The notes under the pieces are model-generated. The model did not search any database and was not told the origin of the DNA. It saw only the letters and a program-made list of their open reading frames with translations. Below are positions 25,492-33,865 of a stretch of 45,486 bases of DNA, piece after piece (positions within the stretch are counted from its first letter, which is position 1; the number at the start of each line of letters is the position of its first letter). Position numbers and translations under genes: made by a program. The stretch covers positions 560-46,045 of the forward strand of contig DCIR01000046.1 in NCBI GenBank assembly GCA_002317155.1, given 5' to 3'. The DNA is from Lachnospiraceae bacterium UBA1721 (lineage in GTDB: Bacteria; Bacillota; Clostridia; Lachnospirales; Lachnospiraceae).

Positions 25492-26015
25492 CAGTCCTCC
25501 ACAGGTGCAATCGCAATATCATGGAAATCGATTGTCCATCCTGTTGCCTCATTTGTATCCTCGATAGCAAAAAAGTTTCTGCTTATAACATAGGGCTTAT
25601 CCTTACCCTTTGCCTGGATAGATAATTCGATATTATACAAATACTCATTCTTCTGATATCCAGCAGAAATCTGAGCCGTTTCCTTTATAAATTCTACGCC
25701 CAGGCTCTTCTCTATTGCCTTAGTATCTACGGATGCTACAAAATCAGTATCAAGGCATTTTTCTTCAATTGCACCTACCATCTTCTCATCAAGCTTCAGA
25801 CAGTTCACGTAATTGTTACATCTATAGCAATATCCGCTGTTAGTAGAATGTCCGATAGGCTTTCCGAATGTCTGACCGCACTTAACACATGCCGCACAAT
25901 CCACGCAGGTAGCCTCAGTGATATCAGTGTGAGGACACCTACTGCATCCTGTCAGCATAATGGCAAAACTCATTACCAGCAAAACTGAAATTATTCTTTT
26001 CTTGATCAAATTCAT
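25491..26015 (-). CDS. Cys-rich lipoprotein coupled to GTPases
   Basis: A 174-residue lipoprotein with signal peptide residues 1-23 and lipobox LTGC (Cys24). Residues 27-68 hold paired cysteines (CVDC, CVKC, CYRC) and His residues, which look like one or two metal-binding knuckles. The rest is an alpha/beta domain with IELSIQAKGKDKPYVISRNFF. It would be anchored outside the cytoplasmic membrane. GGAG lies six bases before the ATG. The stop overlaps the first GTPase gene, so a sensor outside and GTPases inside is an attractive idea without direct support. Confidence 0.85.
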   Translation of the reverse strand: MNLIKKRIISVLLVMSFAIMLTGCSRCPHTDITEATCVDCAACVKCGQTFGKPIGHSTNSGYCYRCNNYVNCLKLDEKMVGAIEEKCLDTDFVASVDTKAIEKSLGVEFIKETAQISAGYQKNEYLYNIELSIQAKGKDKPYVISRNFFAIEDTNEATGWTIDFHDIAIAPVED

Positions 26016-26082
26016 AACTTACTCCAAAATAAAAAGTCTTTTCAGATACTATAATACTTTGATTCCGAATTGAACAGACTAA

Positions 26083-26868
26083 TTATTTCAATGCTTTTAC
26101 TTTATCCTGAATATCGGCGAAGTGCTTGTAGAGTATTTCCCATACAGCCACGCCATCACTACCAAAATTAATCTGGAGCTGGAACTTAAAGGTAATCTCT
26201 GCATCAGCCGCACCTAAAATAGCCCCGATTAATGCCTCTTCATTCTTAAGAACAAAATCCTTGTAGGGCTTCATTTTTGAATATTTTCCGAGGATGGGCC
26301 ACAGCTTAGAACCTGTTGCTCTTGTCTTGGCAGGTGCTTCCTTTGCTTCTGGTTTAGATGCAGTCTTGGTTGCTTCCTTCGACGCTGACTTTGGTGCAGA
26401 CTTAACTACGTCCTTTATCCCTGTCTTAGGTGCTTCCTTAGCATCTGACTTTGCCGCAGTTTTTACTGCTTCTTTTGCTTCTGCCTTGGGTGCCGCCGCC
26501 TTCTTCTCTGCAGGCGCTTTTGCAGGTGCCTTCACACCCTTTGCCTTCGAAAGTGACTCTGTTCTGACAATATTCTTATCGTCAACATCGAGCTCTTTAT
26601 TGGTAAGTATTATTATTTTTTCTGTATTCTTCACAGACGCTGTCAGTCTTCCGATAGTATAGCCAAGCTGGAATAAATCCTTGGTATCTATCTCCTTAAT
26701 CTCAAGCTGACATTTAAGTGCACTGAGTGTCTGGAACATTGCAACCGGCATCATCGCGCCTTCCTTGGATAGAACAATGATTTTATCCTTAGCAGTATAT
26801 CCGGCCAACACCTTACAATCTGCGTCTGTCAATCCTGTAACCATATCTATAGTTGTAATCAATAACAT
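26083..26868 (-). CDS. Two-domain protein with Lys/Ala/Pro-rich linker
   Basis: A roughly 261-residue protein starting MLLITTIDMVTG. A TTG six codons upstream is in frame, but AGAGGT lies six bases before the ATG. Residues 1-95 look like a small alpha/beta domain (KDKIIVLSKEGAMM, KIIILTNKELDVDD). Residues about 105-190 are a low-complexity linker of repeated AKEA.KTA.K units, histone-H1-like in composition. Residues about 195-261 form a helical C-terminal domain (PILGKYSKMKPYKDFVLKNE). It precedes the lipoprotein-GTPase genes by 67 bases and may be co-transcribed. No family is recognised; nucleic-acid or polyanion binding by the linker is a guess. Confidence 0.8.
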   Translation of the reverse strand: MLLITTIDMVTGLTDADCKVLAGYTAKDKIIVLSKEGAMMPVAMFQTLSALKCQLEIKEIDTKDLFQLGYTIGRLTASVKNTEKIIILTNKELDVDDKNIVRTESLSKAKGVKAPAKAPAEKKAAAPKAEAKEAVKTAAKSDAKEAPKTGIKDVVKSAPKSASKEATKTASKPEAKEAPAKTRATGSKLWPILGKYSKMKPYKDFVLKNEEALIGAILGAADAEITFKFQLQINFGSDGVAVWEILYKHFADIQDKVKALK

Positions 26869-26897
26869 AATATAACCTCTGTCCAATCTACATATGA

Positions 26898-27782
26898 CTA
26901 CTTAGAAAAAGTATAGGTTCTGCTCCAGGTAGCTTCCTCTCCCGGCTTTACAGATGCCTTGAAAAACATCTCAGGCGAGATTGCATTTCCAACGCTCCAC
27001 ACAGTAACACTGTCAACAGCAAAATCATCTGTCTCAGATACAGTCAGACCATTAGATGTATCGGTCAAAGTCCAGTGATAAGGCTGATCAACCGGCTTCA
27101 TCTGACTTTTGTCGAATGCATAAAGTGCAAAGACCATGCTCTCCTCAGACTTGGAAAGACTCTTTCCGTCGCTGTGAAAATAAGTTGCCGCATCGTTGGT
27201 TCTGATTTCACCTACAGGTATTTCTACACAAGGTATTTCCAATCTGTAATCAGAATTAACCTTCTTGCCGTTTAAGGTCATAAAATTGTGGCAATACTCG
27301 TCAATGTCGATATCTTTGCTTCCCACGTTTTTAAGAGTAGTAGTAATAGTCAAAGTATTACCGTTGATTGATATTATTTTTTCCTGCTCTGCCGCATATC
27401 CGCCGATTTCTTTTGCTGCAGTGGTAAATACCAGACTGCTCTCATTCTCCTTAACCGTAACATCATAGTCCTCACAGGGATATGTGTTCATGAAAAAATA
27501 TGCTGCGTCCTCTGTCTTGGTAAGCTTACCAACACCGAACTTAGGATACTGCTCTCCCACAGCTACACTCTCAGACATAGGATCAAATCTATTCTCACAG
27601 CACAGTCCCATACCGCCTGAGCTGGGGCTGCCATCAAGCATGTCCTCCTGAGCAAGAAAATCATACTCACCATCAAGCTTAACTCCGGTGACAAATCCTG
27701 CTCTGTCAAAACGACATGTAACGCACTCCTTATTAGGCTCCGCTACTGTAACTGTCAGTCGATCATTTTTTAATGTGTACAT
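26898..27782 (-). CDS. Galactose-mutarotase-fold protein
   Basis: A 294-residue beta-rich protein similar to the aldose 1-epimerase superfamily, with motifs such as LCCENRFDPM, YPKFGVGKL, TITTTLKNVG and DEYCHNFMTLNG, the last carrying a His where catalytic or sugar-binding His residues occur in this fold. No signal peptide is present, so it is cytoplasmic. Members interconvert sugar anomers or only bind carbohydrates. GGAG precedes the ATG. It lies 29 bases upstream of the linker protein on the same strand, with no clear functional link. The specific substrate cannot be told. Confidence 0.8.
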   Translation of the reverse strand: MYTLKNDRLTVTVAEPNKECVTCRFDRAGFVTGVKLDGEYDFLAQEDMLDGSPSSGGMGLCCENRFDPMSESVAVGEQYPKFGVGKLTKTEDAAYFFMNTYPCEDYDVTVKENESSLVFTTAAKEIGGYAAEQEKIISINGNTLTITTTLKNVGSKDIDIDEYCHNFMTLNGKKVNSDYRLEIPCVEIPVGEIRTNDAATYFHSDGKSLSKSEESMVFALYAFDKSQMKPVDQPYHWTLTDTSNGLTVSETDDFAVDSVTVWSVGNAISPEMFFKASVKPGEEATWSRTYTFSK

Positions 27783-27855
27783 TAATTCTCTCTCCTCGAA
27801 CAGCTCAAGCTGCTCTGTTATAAATAGATATTCGAAATTTCCTTTTTATAATAAT

Positions 27856-29259
27856 TTACATTTCCTCAAAGCATACAGCCTGATTCTTGCCGTTCGCCTT
27901 AGCCTTATACATTGCGGCATCTGCCTTATCGATCATCTTCTCATATCTGCTATTATCAGTCGTATAACCAAGGCTTATAGTAACAACTCCTGTGGGGAGA
28001 TCTCCTCTGGTTATATTAAGCCCTGCTATAAGCTTAACCAATTCATTTGCAACTTCCTTGGCCTCTCTTCTGTCTGAGAAGCTGATTCCCAAAATCTCCT
28101 CACCACCATAGCGATAGAAATAAATACTGTGCTTCTTAGCATAATCATTCAAAGCATCACCGATTCTTTCAAGGCACTCATCACCATAGGTATGACCATA
28201 ATGATCATTAAGCAGCTTGAAATTATCTATATCCATCATAAACATAGATTTAATATTTTCACGCTTGCCGGATAAAACATCCTGAAGCATTTCGAACATA
28301 TCCTGTCTGTTCCTGAGCCCGGTCAGGAAATCTCTTCGTCTGTCATAGTCAGCTTCCTTGTAGTTATCAAGTGCTTCCTGTAACAGCTTCTTCTGCTTCT
28401 TAAGCTCATCGAGGGCTTCTCGCAGTAACTGCTTTTGCTTGGTATCTGCGGTTACAATCTCGGTTACATCCGAGTGATAACCACGAAGTATCACTCCTTT
28501 ACCTTCTATCTTAAGTGCAGTACCACCGCATCGAACAAAGCACTCTCCCTTTGCAGGATGATTCCATGTATAGGTATTCTCCGAGAAACCTTTTTCAATC
28601 ATCTCCTCAACACTGGCTGTAACTGAAGGAACTGATGATTTCTTAATACGCTTATACCAGTAGTCATATAATTCTTCTTCGGACAAGTCTGTACCGGCCC
28701 CCATCAATTCATGCATCTTCGGACTTCCCTTCATTTTAGGCTTCTGTCCGTCAAAGAGAATGATATGCCACATTCCAACATTCGCTGATGCAATGATATC
28801 CTCTATCTCACTCTTGTCTGTCTTCAACTGTCCATAGATTATCTCACGGCGCTTCTCATCTTCGGTTATATCCATAGCACATACATAGACTCTCGGTTCA
28901 CCGTTTTCTTCATCAGGCACTATGTAAAACGACACACGATTATACATATCCTTGCTCAGAACATAAATAAATGCTTCAATAAGCTGTTCTCCGTCTTCAT
29001 ATGCCTTCTTCAGCGATTCACAACTAATCTTATCAATCTGCGCATCGGTAATATGCCATACGCCAAGATATTTTTCATCATATGAGCGCTCCATCATTTC
29101 ATCAAAAGAGCACGGTGCTGTTAGGCCTAAATCTTCAGTGACATTGCGACCGTTGCGGTCGATAATATCTTCTTCGACAATTCCTTTATTCAAATCAAAT
29201 TCAAAGTGATATAAAGCCTTTGTCAAATAAATTCTATTAATCTCATCGTATGCTGACAT
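27856..29259 (-). CDS. PAS-GGDEF diguanylate cyclase
   Basis: A 467-residue protein with an N-terminal region of about 290 residues containing PAS-like segments (VGMWHIILFDGQKPKMKG, GVILRGYHSDVTEI). A short coiled coil with two LKKQKKLLQEALD-like units follows, then a GGDEF domain from about 300 to the end, with DFLTGLRNR, MDIDNFKLLNDHYGH and the active-site RYGGEEI. It should make c-di-GMP from two GTP. The product-inhibition I-site RxxD is replaced by KHSI, so feedback control may be absent. No membrane span is seen. It lies 43 bases downstream of an EAL protein gene, which gives an opposing enzyme pair. Confidence 0.93.
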   Translation of the reverse strand: MSAYDEINRIYLTKALYHFEFDLNKGIVEEDIIDRNGRNVTEDLGLTAPCSFDEMMERSYDEKYLGVWHITDAQIDKISCESLKKAYEDGEQLIEAFIYVLSKDMYNRVSFYIVPDEENGEPRVYVCAMDITEDEKRREIIYGQLKTDKSEIEDIIASANVGMWHIILFDGQKPKMKGSPKMHELMGAGTDLSEEELYDYWYKRIKKSSVPSVTASVEEMIEKGFSENTYTWNHPAKGECFVRCGGTALKIEGKGVILRGYHSDVTEIVTADTKQKQLLREALDELKKQKKLLQEALDNYKEADYDRRRDFLTGLRNRQDMFEMLQDVLSGKRENIKSMFMMDIDNFKLLNDHYGHTYGDECLERIGDALNDYAKKHSIYFYRYGGEEILGISFSDRREAKEVANELVKLIAGLNITRGDLPTGVVTISLGYTTDNSRYEKMIDKADAAMYKAKANGKNQAVCFEEM

Positions 29260-29302
29260 TCATAATCCCCCCATTAGTAAATTTAACAGCTGCTACAAAT
29301 TC

Positions 29303-31267
29303 TTAGATTGAATAACTCTTATTCATAAGACGTTCTTCAAATTCTTTCTTTTCCAACGGCTTATCAAAGATATAACCCTGGATAGCATAACATTCCATGT
29401 CTTTAAGCGATTCAACCTGCGCAGCCTCTTCAACACCCTCTGCGATTACACTGATTTCTCTGTTTTTTGCCATCAGAATAATATCACTCAAAAGTACTCT
29501 GTCTTTGTCACTGTTGTAGTCAACAAAAGACTTATCAATCTTCAGGACATCGAAGTTAACATCCTTAAGAAGTTTGATTGATGAACTACCCGTTCCAAAA
29601 TCATCTATTGCAACCGTTAAGCCATATCTTTGCAGCGCTTCCACCACACCGATCAGATATGACATCGGGAATTCATCAATTGTTTCCGTAACCTCTATCT
29701 GTATGTACTTCTTCGGGACGCCATGTTTTTCTACAACCTTGGAAATCGCCTCAGCCAGAATAGGATTGCCAAGATTCTTTCTCGAGAAATTGACCGATAC
29801 AGTAACCGGTTCAATTCCTCTCTCGAGCCAATCCTTAATATCGAGGCACACGCGCTCCAAAATATAAAAATCCAGATCACAGATACTGGTATTTCTCTCC
29901 ATGACCGGTATAAACTCTATCGGCGGTACAAGCTTATCCTTAAATCGCCATCTGGCAAGGGCTTCAGCTCCGCACATAGTATTGGTACCGGTGTCGACCT
30001 TAGGCTGATAAAACGGAACAAACTCTCCAAGCTCCAGTCCCTTTCTGGTCTGTTCTTCCACAATACGTGTATGTTCAAACTTCTTAGCTAATTCATCATC
30101 CAAATATACATACGGCTTATGTACGACATTCTTAGCATAAGAAAGAGCTGTTGCCGTATTTGAAAGCACCTGGCCACCGGGAATGTTCTTCTTTTTGACC
30201 TCATATGCACCGGCTATTGCCCTTATATGAAGAACCTCTTTTTTGTTGTAATATTCAAAATCTACAGGGCAATCGCCAATAAGCTTAAGGAATTCCTCAG
30301 CCCTGCTAGTTTTTACCAGTGATACAAAATAATTACCACCAAGTCTTCCGAGCACTTCGTCCTTATCGAAAAACTCCAGCAATATCTCAGCATATCTTTC
30401 GATAATTTCATCACCCAAACGCTTACCGTACTTATTGTTAAGGCTACTCATTCTTACAATATCAAAATAGAACGCAGTATACTCGGTGATATTCTTAAAC
30501 TGGGCAATTTTTTCTACTTCATAAATATATCCATAAGTATTAACCAGACCGGTTCTTAAGTCCGTATTGGCCGCACGTATAAGCTCATCATTCTGATCAC
30601 TGAGAGCAAACCAGAATAAGGTTACGGAAGCCATCCAGCAGGTGAATTCGATAAGTGGATGACCGTATACAAAAAGCTGAGTGATTCCGGCCATCATTGG
30701 CAGCAAATAGAACAGCACTAGCGCTGCGAGCAAATTCTTGGTAATAATCTTGCGGTACTGAATTGAAAATGAAAGCAGCAGGATGACCGTTGTAAATGGG
30801 AATAGAAATGCCACAAAGAACAGTGGCCCTCGTTGATATACATTATGGGCATCAAACGAATAGTAAATTCCGGTAAACTGCGAAATTACAATCATTGTTA
30901 TTCCAACAGACGGAATGATAAATCCCAGCAACAGTCTCTTCGGCAGTTTTGCAAACTTATTGGATTCCATGAAAACTGCCACACTGTATTCGCATGTAAA
31001 CATGATACTGGTAAGCAATGCCGTAAAAGTAAAGAAATTGGTTATACGAACTATCCAAAATGCAGCCTGACTCGGATCCCCATCGTAGTGAATTGTTAGT
31101 GATACACTTATAGTCAAAACAGCAACCGAAAGTTGCATTTTTAACATTGCCAGCTTCTTTCTAATTGAATGAAGCTTCATTATAACCACGAAAAAAGCCA
31201 AAATCAGATTGACAATTCCGCAACCAAACATAATCTCATTTTGATAATTAAAAATAATATCCAACAT
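29303..31267 (-). CDS. 7TM sensor with degenerate GGDEF and EAL domain
   Basis: A roughly 654-residue protein. An in-frame GTG at 31276 precedes the chosen ATG at 31267, which is six bases after AGGTG. About seven membrane spans occupy residues 10-230. A GGDEF-like domain follows, with the catalytic motif replaced by LGGNYF, so it is probably a non-catalytic regulatory domain. The EAL domain has GAEALARW, VSVNFSRKNL, IEVTETIDEF, DDFGTGSSS, DVLKIDKSFV, VIAEGVEEAAQ and QGYIFDKPL. These metal and substrate motifs are kept, so it should hydrolyse c-di-GMP. It is upstream of the diguanylate cyclase and probably co-transcribed with it. Confidence 0.93.
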   Translation of the reverse strand: MLDIIFNYQNEIMFGCGIVNLILAFFVVIMKLHSIRKKLAMLKMQLSVAVLTISVSLTIHYDGDPSQAAFWIVRITNFFTFTALLTSIMFTCEYSVAVFMESNKFAKLPKRLLLGFIIPSVGITMIVISQFTGIYYSFDAHNVYQRGPLFFVAFLFPFTTVILLLSFSIQYRKIITKNLLAALVLFYLLPMMAGITQLFVYGHPLIEFTCWMASVTLFWFALSDQNDELIRAANTDLRTGLVNTYGYIYEVEKIAQFKNITEYTAFYFDIVRMSSLNNKYGKRLGDEIIERYAEILLEFFDKDEVLGRLGGNYFVSLVKTSRAEEFLKLIGDCPVDFEYYNKKEVLHIRAIAGAYEVKKKNIPGGQVLSNTATALSYAKNVVHKPYVYLDDELAKKFEHTRIVEEQTRKGLELGEFVPFYQPKVDTGTNTMCGAEALARWRFKDKLVPPIEFIPVMERNTSICDLDFYILERVCLDIKDWLERGIEPVTVSVNFSRKNLGNPILAEAISKVVEKHGVPKKYIQIEVTETIDEFPMSYLIGVVEALQRYGLTVAIDDFGTGSSSIKLLKDVNFDVLKIDKSFVDYNSDKDRVLLSDIILMAKNREISVIAEGVEEAAQVESLKDMECYAIQGYIFDKPLEKKEFEERLMNKSYSI

Positions 31268-31476
31268 AGTCGTCACCTATATATTGTATTAATTTCCCTC
31301 ACAGAAACTATATATCCTAATTGCTAAGTGAACTCCCCCGAAAGGCTCCATTTTGAGCCATATAGATAAGCATAATTATAGCATAATTGTTGTTATATTT
31401 AAATAAATAATCGCCGATATTCATTTCTCTTTTATCACTTTTACATAAATTTGTAAGTAAAAATCTTTTATGCAAA

Positions 31477-31510
31477 TTAATAGACCGCATCCCCTACCGG
31501 AAATGCGGCC
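31477..31510 (-). terminator. Possible terminator downstream of the ECF gene
   Basis: CCGCAT (31485-31490) pairs with ATGCGG (31503-31508) across a 12-base loop. Leftward it is followed by a T-rich but interrupted tract. It is weak but suitably placed for the ECF transcript. Confidence 0.45.
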
Positions 31511-31651
31511 TTACCAACAATTATTCATATTTTTCCTTCCCATCCGCCGATGTCTCATTCCACTATCCGGCAGCCAACCGCTTTAGTCAAATCAGCCACT
31601 GTAGCTTGGGTCCGATGCCCACCGAGGATATACTGTATTTCTTTGATATTT

Positions 31652-31678
31652 ATATCGGCAGATGGATAGAAAACATTA
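31652..31678 (-). promoter_or_regulatory. Sigma-28-like promoter match upstream of the EAL/GGDEF pair
   Basis: On the minus strand TAAT (31678-31675) and GCCGATAT (31659-31652) are exactly 15 bases apart. The sigma-28/SigD consensus is TAAA-N15-GCCGATAT, so only one position differs. The EAL gene starts about 380 bases downstream, which is long for a leader. Confidence 0.4.
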
Positions 31679-31682
31679 TAGT

Positions 31683-32225
31683 TCAGTTACGGAAAATACG
31701 ATTTTTAGCATGCTTAAGAGGCACAATAATAATTGCTACGATTATGATTGCGACTCCCACCTGAATAAGGTTGCCGGGAATAGCAGTTAACGGAGAAATC
31801 CAATTACTATATATGATCCCCTCTGCAAGATAGTATCCTATAATCTTAATCGGAACAGTAGCAACCATTGCCAGTATATACCAGCCGATTCCATTCTTTT
31901 TCTCAGTGATAAGACCAACCACAAATCCCATCAAGGCAACAATCACTAGCGTGAATGGCGCCCATAATGTCCAGCCCGAAAGCAGATCAAAAAGTGCCAT
32001 TCCTATTCCGCCTGCAATTGCACCACTTCTTTTACCAAAAAGAATAGCACAAATAAAGAGCGGTACATTTCCGAAGTGGATCAATCCTCCGTAAAGTGAA
32101 AACGATAATTTAACATTTATAAATGCTGTAAAAACATATACAAGCGCTATGAACAGGGCCGTTACTACCAGCTCTACAAGCGCCATGTTTTGTTTCTTCC
32201 CTATAGCTTTGGTCTGTGTACTCAT
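31683..32225 (-). CDS. ECF transporter S component
   Basis: A 180-residue integral membrane protein with about six spans. The conserved S-component segment reads GGLIHFGNVPLFICAILFG and continues into a glycine-rich helix ending GMALFDLLSGW. S components bind a vitamin or related micronutrient and dock with a shared EcfAAT energising module, which is not in this window. The ligand cannot be assigned, and no riboswitch was recognised in the 190 bases upstream. GGAGG lies nine bases before the ATG. It appears monocistronic. Confidence 0.88.
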   Translation of the reverse strand: MSTQTKAIGKKQNMALVELVVTALFIALVYVFTAFINVKLSFSLYGGLIHFGNVPLFICAILFGKRSGAIAGGIGMALFDLLSGWTLWAPFTLVIVALMGFVVGLITEKKNGIGWYILAMVATVPIKIIGYYLAEGIIYSNWISPLTAIPGNLIQVGVAIIIVAIIIVPLKHAKNRIFRN

Positions 32226-32291
32226 TTTATCATTCCTCCTTGCTGGACTTATGATAATACTGTTTTTATTAATTTGAATAATACCAGATTG

Positions 32292-32317
32292 TAAACAAAT
32301 GAGCAGACCACCGATAT
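32292..32317 (+). promoter_or_regulatory. Sigma-28 (SigD) flagellar promoter of the FliD-like gene
   Basis: TAAA (32292-32295) and CCGATAT (32311-32317) are separated by exactly 15 bases, a near-perfect match to the sigma-28/SigD consensus. It lies 100 bases upstream of the FliD-like ATG in the right orientation, giving a leader of about 93 bases. Confidence 0.75.
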
Positions 32318-32417
32318 TTTGAGGTTAAATCACAGCCAAATCCGCTATGTAGTTAATTGAATTAATAATCTCGCAGTGGTATATTTAAGATGAAATATTA
32401 GGCAAGAGGTATGCGTT

Positions 32418-33128
32418 ATGAAGATAAATATTCAGGCCAAAACCGATTATTCAGCTTTATTTTCAAGCTTAAATACAAATTCATCAAAGAACTCTCCCGC
32501 CGGGGATTTAAGTGGTTTGCTTTCAGATTATTCATCTATAAAGCGTGGCACCTACGGCAAGCTTCTTAAGGCTTATTATGCAAAAGAGCCTTCAGCTGCG
32601 AAGGGTAACAATACCACCACAACCGATAAAAAAATAACAGCAGATGCAGAAACCTCTGTATATAACAAGGTATCCACATCTGCCGACTCACTTCAAAAGT
32701 CTATTGATACACTTTCATCACTTGATGCTTCAAAAGACGCTACAGAAACACTCAAGGCAGTTCAGAATTACGTCAAGGACTACAATAGTTTCCTTAGTGC
32801 TTCAGGAGATACCGGTAATTCTACCATCACAGGCAGAACAGAAACCATCAAGGCCGCTACCGCTTCTTATAATAAGCAGCTGAGCAGCCTCGGAATCAGT
32901 GTCGGTAGCGACGGTAAACTTTCGTTAGATGAGGATGCCTTCAATAAGGCTGACAAGTCAGGTATGTCATCACTCTTCTCTGCCAAGGCATCATACGGCT
33001 ACAGCGTTAAGGTTTCTGCAGGCATGGCCGCTTCCAACGCCAACTACGAGTCGACCAAGACATCACTCTACACAAGCAACGGAAGCTACAATGTATCTAC
33101 CGGAACTCTGATGGACAGCTTAATGTAA
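32418..33128 (+). CDS. Short FliD-like flagellar protein
   Basis: A 236-residue protein with AGAGG before its ATG. The C-terminal half (LSSLGISVGSDGKLSLDEDA and later SSLFSAKASYGYSVKVSAGM) resembles the C-terminal region of the flagellar filament cap FliD. The rest is Ser/Thr/Lys/Ala-rich, as in secreted flagellar proteins that lack a signal peptide. It is much shorter than normal FliD (over 400 residues) and lacks the N-terminal cap region. Flagellar export and late-gene expression are supported by the sigma-28 promoter. It may be a cap-related accessory or filament-associated protein. Confidence 0.75.
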   Translation: MKINIQAKTDYSALFSSLNTNSSKNSPAGDLSGLLSDYSSIKRGTYGKLLKAYYAKEPSAAKGNNTTTTDKKITADAETSVYNKVSTSADSLQKSIDTLSSLDASKDATETLKAVQNYVKDYNSFLSASGDTGNSTITGRTETIKAATASYNKQLSSLGISVGSDGKLSLDEDAFNKADKSGMSSLFSAKASYGYSVKVSAGMAASNANYESTKTSLYTSNGSYNVSTGTLMDSLM

Positions 33129-33154
33129 TAATAAGTCCAATTTCTATTACATTA
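33121..33154. terminator. AT-rich inverted repeat spanning both stop codons
   Basis: TAATGTAATA (33121-33130) is perfectly inverted at 33145-33154. It covers the ends of the convergent FliD-like and deacetylase genes, both of which end in Leu-Met-stop. A short A-run follows on the plus strand. The stem is only AT-paired, so termination would be weak. Confidence 0.4.
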
Positions 33155-33845
33155 AAAACGTAGGCTTGTCGAAAATCATTCCGTTCTCTAAGCAGTAATC
33201 TACAAACTGCATAATATACCCGGGTACAACCTCCTCGGTCTCATCATGAGCATGAGTAAGGATAAAATGATAATTATCTTCAGCGAGCAAGGCTGCACCC
33301 TGGGTAGGATTCATATTCTTTATTTTCGCCCATACATTCTCTACAGTAAAATCATCACTCTGCCAAATACGATACTCTTCAAAATCAAATGTCCAGAAGG
33401 TATCTATATTTTTGTCACATCCATTCTGACTCCACCAGGGATACTCTATCTTGGTATCATCAAGCTTATCAAATCCCTGCTCTGCAAGATACTTCTGAAT
33501 ATCCTGCGCGATAGCTCCACCCTTATCTCCATAAGGGAAGCGAAATGGTCTGTATACTCTCTCGACTCCGGCATCTTTGTATAGCTTATTCAGTATCTGC
33601 TCATTTTTCTCAATCTCAGCCTTCGCCTGCTCAATCGTAAGTGAAGAGAAAGCAGGATGTGAATAGCTATGATTACCTACTATCATACCTGCCCTAACAG
33701 CATAGATAGCTTCGTCATAAAACTTCTCAACATTTTCTCCAACTGCAAACATTACCGCAGTTATACCCTTTGATACCAGATAATCGACTATCGCCGGGGT
33801 ATTCTTGGAAGATATATCATCTATTGTCAAAATTGCTGTACTCAT
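33147..33845 (-). CDS. Polysaccharide deacetylase (NodB-like)
   Basis: A 232-residue carbohydrate esterase family 4 protein. It opens with AILTIDD, whose Asp pair supplies the catalytic base and a metal ligand. GNHSYSHP gives the two metal-binding His residues (about 58 and 62). YRPFRFPYGDKGG is the motif 3 Arg/Pro region, and ILTHAHDE is the late catalytic His. It removes N- or O-acetyl groups from amino sugars. No signal peptide is visible, which is unusual for cell-wall enzymes, so the substrate may be intracellular or the protein may leave by another route. AGGAG precedes the ATG. Confidence 0.92.
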   Translation of the reverse strand: MSTAILTIDDISSKNTPAIVDYLVSKGITAVMFAVGENVEKFYDEAIYAVRAGMIVGNHSYSHPAFSSLTIEQAKAEIEKNEQILNKLYKDAGVERVYRPFRFPYGDKGGAIAQDIQKYLAEQGFDKLDDTKIEYPWWSQNGCDKNIDTFWTFDFEEYRIWQSDDFTVENVWAKIKNMNPTQGAALLAEDNYHFILTHAHDETEEVVPGYIMQFVDYCLENGMIFDKPTFLM

Positions 33846-33865
33846 ACACTTCTCCTGTTATTATC

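Larger units (their letters stand above)
31277..31682. other. 406-base intergenic region between the EAL and ECF genes
   Basis: No intact gene is seen. It holds a weak terminator (31477-31510), a sigma-28-like promoter match facing left (31652-31678), two further GCCGAT words on the plus strand (31410, 31546) and a 44-codon open stretch on the minus strand (31555-31686) without a start codon. The remainder near 31277-31470 is AT-rich. Confidence 0.6.

Noticed and set aside
31370..31420. GCCGATAT at 31410 on the plus strand as a sigma-28 promoter
   Set aside because: No TAAA lies about 15 bases upstream, and no plus-strand gene follows within 900 bases.
32226..32417. Possible riboswitch upstream of the ECF S component
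   Set aside because: I could not find a recognisable vitamin riboswitch core or a convincing terminator/antiterminator pair in this AT-rich segment.
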